Shown: positions 35,084 through 44,277 of the stretch, piece by piece | Position numbering within the stretch: the first letter of the stretch is position 1 | Layout of the letters: each line of letters starts with the position of its first letter | NCBI RefSeq assembly: GCF_003390925.1 | Contig: NZ_QUBS01000082.1 | Location: forward strand, 124,001 to 188,000 | Direction: 5' to 3' | Length of the DNA: 64,000 nucleotides | DNA from: Trinickia diaoshuihuensis | GTDB lineage: Bacteria; Pseudomonadota; Gammaproteobacteria; Burkholderiales; Burkholderiaceae | The notes under the pieces: model-generated | Database searches by the model: none | Told to the model about the DNA's origin: nothing | What the model saw: the letters and a program-made list of their open reading frames with translations, nothing else | Program-made: the position numbers and the translations under genes

Positions 35084-36331
35084 TTAGCGGTAGACGGGGA
35101 AGCGCTTCGTGAGCTCGCTCACCTGAGCACGCACGCGCTCGATCGTCGCCGCGTCTTCCGGATTGTCGAGCACGTCGGCGATGAGGTTGCCCACTTGCTC
35201 GGCTTCCTTCGGACCGAAACCGCGCGTCGTCATCGCGGGCGAGCCCAGACGAATACCGCTCGTCACGAAGGGCTTTTCCGGATCGTTCGGAATCGCGTTC
35301 TTGTTGACGGTGATATGCGCGGCGCCCAGTGCGGCTTCGGCGGCCTTGCCCGTGATTTTCTTGGCGCGCAGATCGACGAGCATGACGTGGCTTTCGGTGC
35401 GGCCCGACACGATCCGCAGACCGCGCTTGACAAGCGTTTCCGCCAGGACGCGAGCGTTTTCCACGACTTGTTGCTGGTACGTCTTGAATTCGGGCGACGC
35501 CGCTTCCTTGAATGCCACAGCCTTGCCGGCGATCACGTGCATCAGCGGGCCGCCTTGGATCCCGGGGAAGATGGCCGAGTTGATCTGCTTCTCGTACTCG
35601 GCCTTCATCAAGATCACGCCGCCGCGCGGGCCGCGCAAGCTCTTGTGCGTGGTCGTGGTGACGAAATCCGCGTGCGGGACGGGGTTCGGGTACACGCCGG
35701 CGGCGATGAGGCCCGCATAGTGCGCCATGTCGACCATCAGGTAAGCGCCGACCGACTTCGCGATCTTCGCCAGGCGCTCGAAGTCGATCTTCAGCGCGAA
35801 CGCCGAGGCGCCCGCGACGATCAGCTTCGGCTTGTGCTCTTGCGCCAGCTTTTCGGCGGCATCGTAATCGATGTCTTCCGCTTCGTTCAGCCCGTAGCTG
35901 ACGACGTTGAACCACTTGCCCGACATGTTCACGGGCGAGCCGTGCGTCAGGTGGCCGCCTTCGGCCAGGCTCATGCCCATGATCGTGTCGCCGGGCTTGA
36001 GCATCGCGAAGAACACGCCTTGGTTCGCCTGCGAGCCCGAGTTCGGCTGCACGTTGGCGGCCTCGGCGCCGAACAGCGCCTTGACGCGGTCGATCGCGAG
36101 CTGTTCCACGACGTCGACATACTCGCAGCCGCCGTAGTAACGCTTGCCGGGATAGCCCTCGGCGTACTTGTTCGTCAATTGCGAGCCTTGGGCGGCCATC
36201 ACGGCCGGGCTCGTATAGTTTTCCGACGCGATGAGCTCGATATGCTCTTCCTGGCGGCGGTTTTCCTGCTGGATGGCGTTCCAGATTTCAGGATCGACGT
36301 TGGCGATGGTGCTTTGGGCTCTGTCAAACAT
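35084..36331 (-). CDS. glyA: Serine hydroxymethyltransferase
   Basis: 415 residues. It interconverts serine and glycine with transfer of a one-carbon unit to tetrahydrofolate. [34 protein letters not shown], and [15 protein letters not shown] with the PLP Lys in THKSLRG are diagnostic. A GGAA is the only weak ribosome binding site before the ATG. It is the first gene of the glyA-nrdR unit and is preceded by a ZTP riboswitch, linking its expression to folate and purine status. Confidence 0.98.
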   Translation of the reverse strand: MFDRAQSTIANVDPEIWNAIQQENRRQEEHIELIASENYTSPAVMAAQGSQLTNKYAEGYPGKRYYGGCEYVDVVEQLAIDRVKALFGAEAANVQPNSGSQANQGVFFAMLKPGDTIMGMSLAEGGHLTHGSPVNMSGKWFNVVSYGLNEAEDIDYDAAEKLAQEHKPKLIVAGASAFALKIDFERLAKIAKSVGAYLMVDMAHYAGLIAAGVYPNPVPHADFVTTTTHKSLRGPRGGVILMKAEYEKQINSAIFPGIQGGPLMHVIAGKAVAFKEAASPEFKTYQQQVVENARVLAETLVKRGLRIVSGRTESHVMLVDLRAKKITGKAAEAALGAAHITVNKNAIPNDPEKPFVTSGIRLGSPAMTTRGFGPKEAEQVGNLIADVLDNPEDAATIERVRAQVSELTKRFPVYR

Positions 36332-36496
36332 ACGCGTTCCGTTAAGGGTGGTCAGGTTGGCCGAATCGTGCGCGGGACACGTACCGGTCGTACGCTTGCG
36401 CTGCTGGCGGAAGGCCAGCCCAGACGTGGCGGAGATTTCCGTTGTGTGGGCGAGACAACCGCTGGCGACGCAAACGACGGCGCACCATCACTCGGC

Positions 36497-36590
36497 TGCC
36501 CAGGCGAACGGCAAAACGGCACCCTGCGCTTCACGGTGGGTCGCTCCACCTTGACCCCGAAGGGTTTTATCGCCAGTCACGCAGGGATGA
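36497..36590 (-). ncRNA. ZTP (pfl motif) riboswitch upstream of glyA
   Basis: Read on the minus strand, this leader contains CTGCGTGACTGGCG, a small ACCC-TTCG-GGGT stem-loop, GGTGGAGCGACCCACC, a CGCAGGG that pairs back with the initial CCCTGCG, and the conserved 3' subdomain GCCGTTCGCCTGGGCA. This order and the CGCCTGGGCA end are the pfl/ZTP consensus, and glyA is a classic target: ZTP or ZMP accumulates when folate is short. The remaining leader (about 165 bases to glyA) holds a GCTGGC/GCCAGC hairpin that may be part of the expression platform. Confidence 0.85.
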
Positions 36591-36633
36591 GCGCGATAGT
36601 TTATGTGAAGCGCACCCGTTAGGCAATGTTAAG

Positions 36634-36649
36634 GGGCAGGCCTGCCCCC
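36634..36649. repeat. 16-bp perfect palindrome upstream of ybgC
   Basis: GGGGCAGG-CCTGCCCC is a perfect self-complementary 16-mer in the divergent glyA/ybgC region, with a further CCTGCCCCCGGG 70 bases on. It may be a regulator site or just GC-rich secondary structure. The rest of this 454-base intergenic region is the ZTP leader described above plus the ybgC promoter; no other gene is seen. Confidence 0.4.
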
Positions 36650-36785
36650 GGCTCGGCTCGGGATGCGCGCCGCACAGCGCGTCCTGCCCCCGGGCCGCCC
36701 CGGTCGAAAACCCGCAAACCCAGTACCGGCGGCCCTGCCCGCGCATTTTCGAGACCGGTTGGCACATCCGGTAAAATGCCGGGCC

Positions 36786-37256
36786 ATGAACCAGCCAACC
36801 AGCCATCGCGGCGTGCAATTTAGCTTCGATTGGCCGATCCGCGTCTATTACGAAGATACCGATGCGGGCGGCATCGTCTTTTTCGCGAACTATCTGAAGT
36901 TTTTCGAGCGGGCGCGCACCGAATGGCTGCGTGCGTGCGGCATCGATCAACGCAGGCTCGCCGAGGAGCACGGCATCGTCTTCATCGTGAGTCAAACGGC
37001 CGTGCAGTACCGCGCGCCGGCCCGGCTCGACGATTTGCTGACCATCGCGAACCGCATCGAGCGGCTCGGCAAGGCGAGCGTCGAATTCGTCCAGGAGGCG
37101 TGGCGCGAGGATGCGCTGCTCGCCGTCGGCACGATTCGCGTCGGCTGCGTGGAGCTTGCCACGCTCAAGCCGGTGGCGTTGCCCGGCTCCGTATCCGATG
37201 CGCTGCGGCGCGATCCGCGCGCATTTATCGGGAGCGTGTCAACGGCAAACGCTTAA
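36786..37256 (+). CDS. ybgC: Tol-Pal-associated acyl-CoA thioesterase YbgC
   Basis: 156 residues, hot-dog fold. FSFDWPIRVYYEDTDAGGIVFFANYLKF (quoted in part: RVYYEDTDAGGIVF) contains the YEDTDxxGxV motif with the catalytic Asp, and AVQYRAPARLDDLL is typical of the 4-hydroxybenzoyl-CoA thioesterase group. It is the first gene of the tol-pal cluster. The ATG giving MNQPTSHRG was chosen because the upstream extension is intergenic. Confidence 0.95.
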   Translation: MNQPTSHRGVQFSFDWPIRVYYEDTDAGGIVFFANYLKFFERARTEWLRACGIDQRRLAEEHGIVFIVSQTAVQYRAPARLDDLLTIANRIERLGKASVEFVQEAWREDALLAVGTIRVGCVELATLKPVALPGSVSDALRRDPRAFIGSVSTANA

Positions 37257-37407
37257 TTTCCGTTGAGGACTACGTCGATGAACTAGTATCGTGCCGGTCG
37301 ATACCAAACGGGGCTCCGCCTTGATGCATAAGGCTTTCAAGTGGCCGACTACTAGCCTTTGCGTAGCTTGCAGGACCTCGCCGTTCTGACGCATAAGCCT
37401 ACTTTTT

Positions 37408-38085
37408 ATGAATAACGCACAAGATTTGTCGATTATTTCCCTCGTCCTGAACGCGAGCGTGCTCGCGCAGGCGGTGATGGGGCTGCTGCTGCTGCTCTCG
37501 CTGATGTCGTGGACGTTCATCTTCCGCAAGTGGTTTGCCATCCGGCGGGCGCGGGCGCAAACTGAGCAATTCGAGCGCGATTTCTGGTCGGGCGGCGATC
37601 TCCAGGCGCTCTATCAAAGCGCCGCCAACAACCGCCATACGATCGGCGGGCTCGAGCGGATTTTCGAATCGGGCATGCGCGAATTCTTGAAAGGCAAGGA
37701 AAGGCGGATCAACGATCCGGGCGCGATCCTCGACGGCGCGCGCCGCGCGATGCGCGCGGCCTTCCAGCGCGAGATGGACGTGCTGGAGGCGAATCTGGCG
37801 TTCCTCGCGTCGGTCGGTTCGGTCAGCCCGTATATCGGCCTGTTCGGCACCGTGTGGGGGATCATGAACGCGTTCCGCGGTTTGGCCAACGTGCAGCAAG
37901 CCACGCTCGCGAACGTCGCGCCCGGCATCGCCGAAGCGCTGACGGCCACCGCGATCGGTCTGTTCGCGGCGATTCCGGCCGTGGTCGCCTATAACCGCTA
38001 CGCTCACGATATCGATCGCCTCGCGATCCGCTTCGAAACGTTCATCGAAGAGTTCTCGAACATCTTGCAGCGCCAGGCGCATTAA
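37408..38085 (+). CDS. tolQ: TolQ, proton-channel subunit of Tol-Pal
   Basis: 225 residues, ExbB/TolQ/MotA family. Three inner-membrane helices: VLAQAVMGLLLLLSLMSWTF near the N-terminus, then LAFLASVGSVSPYIGLFGTVW and ATAIGLFAAIPAVVAYNRY after a large cytoplasmic loop. With TolR it uses the proton gradient to energise TolA for outer-membrane constriction at division. A 151-base gap containing two similar GCATAAG(G/C)CT sequences separates it from ybgC. Confidence 0.97.
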   Translation: MNNAQDLSIISLVLNASVLAQAVMGLLLLLSLMSWTFIFRKWFAIRRARAQTEQFERDFWSGGDLQALYQSAANNRHTIGGLERIFESGMREFLKGKERRINDPGAILDGARRAMRAAFQREMDVLEANLAFLASVGSVSPYIGLFGTVWGIMNAFRGLANVQQATLANVAPGIAEALTATAIGLFAAIPAVVAYNRYAHDIDRLAIRFETFIEEFSNILQRQAH

Positions 38086-38095
38086 GGAGCACGCG

Positions 38096-38548
38096 ATGGC
38101 CGGCTCCACCAACCGATCCAGCATGCGCGGCGGCCGTTCGCGCCGCGCGATGGCCGACATCAACGTCGTGCCCTACATCGACGTCATGCTGGTGCTGCTC
38201 GTCATCTTCATGGTGACAGCACCGCTCGTCGCGCCCTCGATCGTGAATCTGCCCACGGTCGGCGGGGCGGCGCCGCAGCAGCAAACGCCGCCCGTCGTCG
38301 TGAACATTCGCGCCGACGGCAAGATCAGCGTGCGCTACAAGGACGATACGGGCGGCTCCGAGCAGGAACAGCAGATGACACGCGCCGATCTGAACAGCTT
38401 CGTGACCGAGCGCCAGGCGTCGCATCCCGATCAACCGGTCGTGATCGCCGCCGACAAGACCGTGCAGTACGACGCGGTCATGAAAGTGATGTCCGACTTG
38501 AAGGCGCGCGGCGTCAAGCGTGTGGGCTTGCTCGTCAAATCGCAATGA
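38096..38548 (+). CDS. tolR: TolR, proton-channel subunit of Tol-Pal
   Basis: 150 residues, ExbD/TolR family. ADINVVPYIDVMLVLLVIFM holds the single membrane helix with the proton-conducting Asp, followed by a periplasmic domain (VVVNIRADGKISVRY). A 10-base gap separates it from tolQ and it overlaps the tolA start by four bases (ATGA). Confidence 0.97.
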   Translation: MAGSTNRSSMRGGRSRRAMADINVVPYIDVMLVLLVIFMVTAPLVAPSIVNLPTVGGAAPQQQTPPVVVNIRADGKISVRYKDDTGGSEQEQQMTRADLNSFVTERQASHPDQPVVIAADKTVQYDAVMKVMSDLKARGVKRVGLLVKSQ

Positions 38549-39531
38549 ACCGCAAGAAGTCCGTCTATCCGCTTCAACCGCCTCGCGAACGCGGGACGTG
38601 GCGCGCGTTCGCCCTCGCGCTCGTGATGCACGTGCTGCTCGGACTGTTCCTGTACCACGGCATCCATTGGCAAAACAGCACGCCGGCCGGGGCGGAAGCC
38701 GAGATTTGGACCGATATCTCGCCCACGCCGGCGCCCACGCCCCCTCCTCCCGCGCCGCCCGTACGCGTGGAACCGGCGCCGCCGGTCGACCAAGAACAGG
38801 CCGATATCGCGCTGCAAGAAAAGAAGCGTAAGCAGCAAGAGGCGGCCCGCGCGGCCGAGCTTGCCGAAGTCCAGCGTCAAAAGGCGTTGAAGGAGCAGCA
38901 GGAGCAAGAGCGGCGTCAAGCGGAACTCGCGGCGCAAAAGGCCGCTGCCGCTCAGAAGCTCAAGCAGGAACAGGCCGAGAAGCTGCGCGAGCAACAGGAG
39001 CAGCAACAGCAAAAGCAAGCGCAACTGAAGAAGCAGGAACAGGAAAAGCAGGCGCAACTTAAGCAACAGCAAGAGGCCCAGCAAAAAGCCGAGGCCGACA
39101 AAGCCGCGAAGGCAAAGGCGGCGGCCGCCCAGCAGCAGGCCAAGCAGAAGCTCGAACAAGAGCGGCGCGCGCGGCTCGCGCAACTGCAAGGCATGGCGGG
39201 CCAAGGCGAAGGCGGCAACGGGCTCGCGAAGAGCGGCACGGGCAGCGGCTCGGGCGGCACAGCCGCGTCGCCCGGCTATGCCGACAAGGTGCGCCGGCGC
39301 GTGCGGCCGAACATTATTTGGGCGGGCGAAACAGCCGGGCTCGAAACAATCGTTTCGGTCCACTGCGCGCCGGACGGCCAGGTACTGTCGGCGTCGATTC
39401 AAAAGGGCAGCGGCAACGCCCAATGGGATCAGGCCGCATTGAACGCCGTGAACGCCTCGAATCCGATGCCGCTGGATACGAACGGGCGCGCGCCGGCGAC
39501 GTTCCTGATCACGCTGCGGCCGGCGGGCTGA
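38545..39531 (+). CDS. tolA: TolA, trans-envelope Tol-Pal protein
   Basis: 328 residues. One N-terminal membrane helix (FALALVMHVLLGLFLYHGIHW, with the SHLS-type His), a Pro-rich stretch (TPAPTPPPPAPPVRVEPAPP), a long Gln/Lys/Glu/Ala-rich coiled coil (about 90-225), a Gly/Ser-rich hinge, and a C-terminal TonB-like domain (YADKVRRRVRPNIIW to LITLRPAG). It bridges TolQR to TolB-Pal. The coiled coil has many QQ/KQ runs but no exact long repeat. Confidence 0.96.
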   Translation: MNRKKSVYPLQPPRERGTWRAFALALVMHVLLGLFLYHGIHWQNSTPAGAEAEIWTDISPTPAPTPPPPAPPVRVEPAPPVDQEQADIALQEKKRKQQEAARAAELAEVQRQKALKEQQEQERRQAELAAQKAAAAQKLKQEQAEKLREQQEQQQQKQAQLKKQEQEKQAQLKQQQEAQQKAEADKAAKAKAAAAQQQAKQKLEQERRARLAQLQGMAGQGEGGNGLAKSGTGSGSGGTAASPGYADKVRRRVRPNIIWAGETAGLETIVSVHCAPDGQVLSASIQKGSGNAQWDQAALNAVNASNPMPLDTNGRAPATFLITLRPAG

Positions 39532-39641
39532 CCGAACGCTAGGATGCGCGCCTCGATGATCCGGCCCCTGTCAGGAACGATTCGTGCATCCGAGAGTCTC
39601 TTGGCTGTCGTGCCACTTTTTCGTTTTTTGGGATTTTCAGC

Positions 39642-40934
39642 ATGAGTTTGATGACGAAACTAGGCTTGCGGACTTTATTGGCGTCATGCCTGATCGCGTC
39701 GGCCGCCTCGGCGCACGCGCAGCTCAACGTGCTCGTCACGGGCGTCGGCTCCACGCAGTTTCCGATCGCGACGGCCAATTTCGCCGGCGAAACCGGGGCG
39801 CCGCAATCCGTCAGTGAAATCGTGCGTCAGGATCTGCAGCACAGCGGGAAGTTTTCGTTGATCGATGCCGGTTCCGCACCCATCTCCGAAACCGATTCCG
39901 TCGACCTGGGCGCCTGGAAGGTCAAGGGCGCCAATGCGTTCGTCGCGGGCAGCGTTCAGCGCACGGCGAACGGTCAATACGACGTGCGCTTTAGGCTCTA
40001 CGACACGGTCAAGGGGCAAAGCCTCGGCGGTCTGTCGTTCACGACGCCGCCGGACAGCTTGCGGCTGACCGCGCACAAGATCGCCGATTACATCTATTGG
40101 AAGCTGCTCGGCACGCGCGGCGCCTTCGCGACGCGGCTGTCGTACGTGGTGAGAGTCGGCAACCGGTATCAACTGCAGATTTCGGATTCGGACGGCCAAG
40201 ACGCGCACGTCGCGCTCTCGAGCCCCGAGCCGATCATCTCGCCCGCTTGGTCGCCCAACGGCACGAAGGTGGCTTACGTCTCGTTCGAAAAGCGTAAGCC
40301 GATCGTCTACATCCACGATTTGCCGACGGGGCGCCGCGTCGTCATCTCCGATCAGAAAGGCAGCAACAGCGCGCCGGCGTGGTCGCCGGACGGTCGCACC
40401 GTCGCGGTCGCATTGACGCTGACGGGCAATACGCAGATTTACGCCGTGAATGCGGACGGCGGCGGGCTGCGCCGTTTGTCGCACAGCACGTCGATCGATA
40501 CGGAGCCCTTCTATTCGCCCGACGGCCAGTGGATCTACTTCACGAGCGACCGGGGCGGTCAACCGCAAATTTATAAGATGCCCGCACAGGGCGAGAGCGC
40601 CGGCGGCGCGCAGCGCGTGACGTTCACGGGGAACTACAACACGAGCCCGCGCGTGAGCCCGGACGGCAAGGAACTCGCCTACATCTCGCGTGTGGGCGGG
40701 GCCTTCAAGCTCTACATCCAGGACCTAGAGACCGGCGTCGCCACGGCCCTGACCGACACGACACATGACGAATCGCCGAGCTTCGCGGCGAATGGTCAAT
40801 ACGTTCTTTACGCCACTCAAGTGAACGGCCGTGGCGTGCTGGCCGCTGTTTCGACCGATGGTCGAACTCGGCAAATTTTGTCCGTTCGGGGCGGCGTTGT
40901 GACCGAGCCGTCTTGGGGTCCTTTTATGCAATGA
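39642..40934 (+). CDS. tolB: TolB, periplasmic beta-propeller
   Basis: 430 residues. Signal peptide ([18 protein letters not shown]), an N-terminal alpha/beta domain, then a six-bladed propeller with repeated [28 protein letters not shown] and [15 protein letters not shown] units. It binds Pal at the outer membrane. A 110-base gap from tolA could hold an internal promoter. Its stop is 19 bases before pal. Confidence 0.97.
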   Translation: MSLMTKLGLRTLLASCLIASAASAHAQLNVLVTGVGSTQFPIATANFAGETGAPQSVSEIVRQDLQHSGKFSLIDAGSAPISETDSVDLGAWKVKGANAFVAGSVQRTANGQYDVRFRLYDTVKGQSLGGLSFTTPPDSLRLTAHKIADYIYWKLLGTRGAFATRLSYVVRVGNRYQLQISDSDGQDAHVALSSPEPIISPAWSPNGTKVAYVSFEKRKPIVYIHDLPTGRRVVISDQKGSNSAPAWSPDGRTVAVALTLTGNTQIYAVNADGGGLRRLSHSTSIDTEPFYSPDGQWIYFTSDRGGQPQIYKMPAQGESAGGAQRVTFTGNYNTSPRVSPDGKELAYISRVGGAFKLYIQDLETGVATALTDTTHDESPSFAANGQYVLYATQVNGRGVLAAVSTDGRTRQILSVRGGVVTEPSWGPFMQ

Positions 40935-40953
40935 CACACAAGGAGAGTAAGAA

Positions 40954-41457
40954 ATGATGTCGAAACTTCGTATCGCGTTTGCCGTGGCGCTCGTGAGCGC
41001 ATTGGCAGCTTGCCATTCGGGCACGAAGCTGAATGAAAACCCGACGCAAGGCGCGGTCAGCACGCAGCCGAGCGAGAACACCGTCGCGCCGGTCACGGTT
41101 GACGAGCTGAGCAATCCGAACAGCCCGTTGGCCAAGCGCAGCGTGTACTTCGACTTCGACCAATACACGGTCAAGTCGGATTACGATTCGCTGCTGAAGG
41201 CGCACGCGCAATACCTGCAAAGCCATCCGCAACGTCACATCCTGATCCAAGGCAACACCGACGAACGCGGCACGTCCGAGTACAACCTGGCGCTGGGTCA
41301 GAAGCGTGCGCAAGCGGTTCTGCAAGCGTTGGAAGCGGACGGCGTGCCGGCATCGCAAATGGAAGCCGTGAGCCTCGGCAAGGAAAAGCCGATGGCGCAA
41401 GGTCACGATGAAGCTTCGTGGGCGCAAAACCGCCGCGCGGACATCATCTATCAGTAA
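40954..41457 (+). CDS. pal: Pal, peptidoglycan-associated lipoprotein
   Basis: 167 residues. The lipobox SALAAC puts the lipidated Cys at 20. The OmpA-like domain shows VYFDFDQYTVKSDY, the meso-diaminopimelate-binding GNTDERGTSEYNLALGQKRA and WAQNRRADIIY. It anchors the outer membrane to the cell wall. An AAGGAGAGTAAGAA ribosome binding region precedes tandem ATG codons; the first is used. Confidence 0.97.
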   Translation: MMSKLRIAFAVALVSALAACHSGTKLNENPTQGAVSTQPSENTVAPVTVDELSNPNSPLAKRSVYFDFDQYTVKSDYDSLLKAHAQYLQSHPQRHILIQGNTDERGTSEYNLALGQKRAQAVLQALEADGVPASQMEAVSLGKEKPMAQGHDEASWAQNRRADIIYQ

Positions 41458-41479
41458 TTCGTAACGGGTGACAACGCGT

Positions 41480-42229
41480 ATGACGCACCGTTTCTCCTGG
41501 CTGCGCGGTACCGCAGCCGTATGCGTGGCGGCCTCGGCGCTCGTCGCTGGGCCGGCTCACGCGGGTCTGTTCGACGACGACCAGGCCCGTCAGGCCATCC
41601 TCGACTTGCGAGCGAAGACGGACAACCTCACGAGTCAGTTGTCGGCGGCTCAGCGCTCCTTGATCGATCAACAGGGGCGCCTCGATCAGCTCAACCAGCA
41701 GATCGCGACGCTGCGCGGGCAAAACGAGGATCTGGCGAACCAGGTCACCACCCTGCAGAAGCAGCAAAAGGACTACTACACCGATCTCGACGGACGGCTC
41801 AAGAAGCTCGAGCCGCAGAGCGAGACGGTCGATGGAGTTCAAGGCACGGTGCAGCCCGGTGAAACGGATGCGTTCAACGCGGCATCGCAGCAGTTTCGCA
41901 GCGGCGACTTCAAAGGCGCGGCGGCGGCCTTCCGCAGCTTCGTCGCCAAGTATCCGCAAAGCCCCTACCAGCCGACGGCGCAGTACTGGCTCGGCAACGC
42001 GCTCTATGCGCTGAAGGACTACAAGGGCTCGACGGCGATTTGGCAAAACATCGTCAAGAACTACCCGCAGCATCCGCGCGCGCCCGAGGCGCTGCTGGCG
42101 ATCGCGAACAACGAACTCGAGCAAGGCCAGAAGGCCGCGGCGCGTAAGACGTTGCAGACGATCGTTTCGCAGTACGCCGGGTCGGACGTGGCGCAGACCG
42201 CGCAGCAGAAGCTGGCGCAGATCAAGTAG
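41480..42229 (+). CDS. cpoB: CpoB (YbgF), cell-division coordinator
   Basis: 249 residues. Signal peptide (AAVCVAASALVAGPAHAG), N-terminal coiled coil for trimerisation (about 30-110), then three TPR units (FNAASQQFRSGDFKGAAAAF, YWLGNALYALKDYKGSTAIW, LLAIANNELEQGQKAAARKTL). It couples PBP1B activity with Tol during constriction. The ATG is preferred to a GTG four codons earlier. It ends the tol-pal operon; a tRNA-Lys gene follows. Confidence 0.94.
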   Translation: MTHRFSWLRGTAAVCVAASALVAGPAHAGLFDDDQARQAILDLRAKTDNLTSQLSAAQRSLIDQQGRLDQLNQQIATLRGQNEDLANQVTTLQKQQKDYYTDLDGRLKKLEPQSETVDGVQGTVQPGETDAFNAASQQFRSGDFKGAAAAFRSFVAKYPQSPYQPTAQYWLGNALYALKDYKGSTAIWQNIVKNYPQHPRAPEALLAIANNELEQGQKAAARKTLQTIVSQYAGSDVAQTAQQKLAQIK

Positions 42230-42261
42230 AGATGGGGTTGCGCGGACTTTGAAGCTCGGCG

Positions 42262-42290
42262 TTGACGAGCTTTCCAAGGGTCGCTATAAT
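42262..42290 (+). promoter_or_regulatory. Sigma-70 promoter of tRNA-Lys
   Basis: TTGACG (42262-42267), a 17-base spacer and a perfect TATAAT (42285-42290) lie 11 bases before the mature tRNA 5' end, placing the start site at about 42297-42299. It is the best promoter match in the window. Confidence 0.9.
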
Positions 42291-42301
42291 CTCGCCTCTT
42301 C

Positions 42302-42377
42302 GGGTCGTTAGCTCAGCTGGTAGAGCAGCGGACTTTTAATCCGTTGGTCACTGGTTCGAATCCAGTACGGCCTACCA
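42302..42377 (+). tRNA. tRNA-Lys (anticodon TTT)
   Basis: 76 bases with encoded CCA. Acceptor stem GGGTCGT/ACGGCCT (with wobble at the first pair), D arm GCTC-AGCTGGTA-GAGC, anticodon loop CTTTTAA giving anticodon TTT, and T arm ACTGG-TTCGAAT-CCAGT. Its 3' half is repeated in decayed form about 4.9 kb downstream, indicating use as an integration site. Confidence 0.98.
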
Positions 42378-42385
42378 AGAAATTC

Positions 42386-42425
42386 AAGGGCTTACACGCG
42401 CGAGCGTCGTAAGCCCTTTGTTTTT
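42386..42425 (+). terminator. Intrinsic terminator of tRNA-Lys
   Basis: AAGGGCTTAC and GTAAGCCCTT form a perfect 10-bp stem followed by TTGTTTTT. It lies nine bases after the tRNA, so transcription does not enter the island on this strand. Confidence 0.92.
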
Positions 42426-42468
42426 GTGCAATTCCTGTGTAATCGTGCGGAGCAAACGGCGTCGGGCT

Positions 42469-44277
42469 TCAACCGGGAAATAGCCGTTGCATGAACAAGG
42501 AATCGCCACTACCCGTCACCAAAAGCTGGTCGGTCGAGCGCGTGGCAGCGATATAGAACAAGCGGGCTTCCTGCTCTAAGTCGCCCTCAGCCGCCGATAG
42601 CAGGCCTACACCTGGAATCGCGACAAACGGGTATTCCAAGCCTTTGCTGGCATGCATGGTGAGGACCGTTACCAAGTCGGACGTCGGCGAGTAGGCCTTC
42701 TTGTTTTGCTGCTGCCACTGGTAGGGGATCTTCGCTTTTTCCAGCGCGTCAACGCAAACTTGGCCGACCCACCTGGTTCGATGCACAATCGCCATGTCTT
42801 GCCACGCGACCCCCTGTTGATGCGCCTGGGCTAGGCGCCGAGCGATTTCAGTCGCTTCGTCCCGCAGCGATGGAAGCTTGATCAATAGCGGCTGAGGCCC
42901 TTCCCGCCCGCAACTGACCGGACGGATCAACGGCACGCCGTCATCGTCGGTTGCCTTCGGGTCGAGAATGTCTTTCGCAATCAGTGCGGCCAGTTCGAGG
43001 ATCTGCCGAGTATTACGGTAATTGATCTTCAGGATCGTCGTCCGCCCCTGGGCCTGAACGCCAACGCTTTTGAAACTGAATCCGCGATGGCTCGATCGTT
43101 TGAAGATCGATTGCGCATCGTCATACAGCACCAGTAGATGGTTGCTGTCCGGCGACACCATCTGCACCACCAGTTTGAACCAGGCCGGCTCGAAGTCGTG
43201 CCCCTCGTCGATCAGAATCGCGCCATACTGCGCCGCCGGAATGTGGCCGCGGTCGACGCATTCGATGACACGCTGAACCAATGCTGGAAAGAAATCGGCG
43301 CCCTGTTCCGTAGGCAAGGGCTGGTGATACGTGATCAACTGGTTACGACACCAGCCATGAAAACTACGGACGTCAACCTTCCCGTTCAGTTCCTTCGCAT
43401 CCATCCAGCTCCTCAGCCGCTTGGATAGCGGTTCGCTGAAACAGAGGATCAGGATCGGCTTTTCGGAGCGGCTGGCCAAATACTCGGCTCGGTATCCAAG
43501 GATCATCGTCTTGCCCGAGCCCGCGACACCGTGAATCACACGGTGGCCGTCCCCCAGGCTGCGCGCAAGTTGTTCCTGCTGAAGATCCATCACCGCCATG
43601 ATGTCCGGAAGGTCTGGTTCGTGCTCGAACAGCGACTGCTGCCGGGGCGTTATTCGAACCTCGGGGAATAAAATCCACCGAATGCGATCGATTTGCGGCA
43701 CCGTCAGCTTCTCGCGGAACTGATACTTGAACATCTGCCACAGTCGCTGCTGAAATTGCTCAGCGTCAACCGCTTCGGTCATTTCATCGGAGCAGATCAC
43801 GCGGCTCGGATCGATCGCACGATCGAGCCCACCGTCCATGAATTGTTTGCGAGTGATGTTAGGTAGCACTACACCATACGTCCAAGGGAAACCCAGTTTC
43901 CCTTGATGGGAATGTCCCACCGGATGCACGAGCTGCGGATCCCGCTGAAGTTCATCGATAATCTCCAGCGTGTAACCCCTAGCCTGTTCTAGTGGATTGG
44001 CGACTGCCTTCGGCCCGTGCTCCCCAAGGATCTGCCACTCACTGGGATCGGCCTTGACGATGGTAGACGGTTTCCAGTCTTTTACCTCGAGGACAAGCAA
44101 TCCTCGCTGAGGATGCAAAATCACAAAATCTGGATAGGACTGCATCGACGCAACACGCACGTCATACCAGATCAGGTAATCACTCTCCAGTTTTTGTTCA
44201 AGTCGTTCGGCAAAGCGGCGTTCCCCAGCCTGCATTTTGCCCACGCACGACGAAAGCGACGGGACGATCGTGGCCAT
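42469..44277 (-). CDS. NERD-domain nuclease fused to UvrD/Rep-type helicase
   Basis: 602 residues from MATIVPSLSSCVGKMQ. The N-terminal NERD domain (about 15-130) has QAGERRFAERL, SYPDFVILHP with Asp50 and LLVLEVKDW with Glu64/Lys66, the PD-(D/E)xK-like nuclease pattern. The superfamily 1 helicase core follows: Walker A GVAGSGKT at 250-257, Walker B LIDEGHD around 357, motif IV-like KINYRNTRQI, and the C-terminal VLTMHASKGLEYPFV and LFYIAATRSTDQLLV. Such fusions are frequent in islands and are suspected of DNA restriction or repair roles; none is proven here. Upstream extension of the frame is unlike the protein. It is read toward the tRNA on the opposite strand. Confidence 0.88.
   Translation of the reverse strand: MATIVPSLSSCVGKMQAGERRFAERLEQKLESDYLIWYDVRVASMQSYPDFVILHPQRGLLVLEVKDWKPSTIVKADPSEWQILGEHGPKAVANPLEQARGYTLEIIDELQRDPQLVHPVGHSHQGKLGFPWTYGVVLPNITRKQFMDGGLDRAIDPSRVICSDEMTEAVDAEQFQQRLWQMFKYQFREKLTVPQIDRIRWILFPEVRITPRQQSLFEHEPDLPDIMAVMDLQQEQLARSLGDGHRVIHGVAGSGKTMILGYRAEYLASRSEKPILILCFSEPLSKRLRSWMDAKELNGKVDVRSFHGWCRNQLITYHQPLPTEQGADFFPALVQRVIECVDRGHIPAAQYGAILIDEGHDFEPAWFKLVVQMVSPDSNHLLVLYDDAQSIFKRSSHRGFSFKSVGVQAQGRTTILKINYRNTRQILELAALIAKDILDPKATDDDGVPLIRPVSCGREGPQPLLIKLPSLRDEATEIARRLAQAHQQGVAWQDMAIVHRTRWVGQVCVDALEKAKIPYQWQQQNKKAYSPTSDLVTVLTMHASKGLEYPFVAIPGVGLLSAAEGDLEQEARLFYIAATRSTDQLLVTGSGDSLFMQRLFPG

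Noticed and set aside
36332-36496. Glycine riboswitch as alternative explanation of the glyA leader
   Set aside because: The tandem glycine aptamer motifs are not seen, whereas the pfl/ZTP conserved segments are in order.
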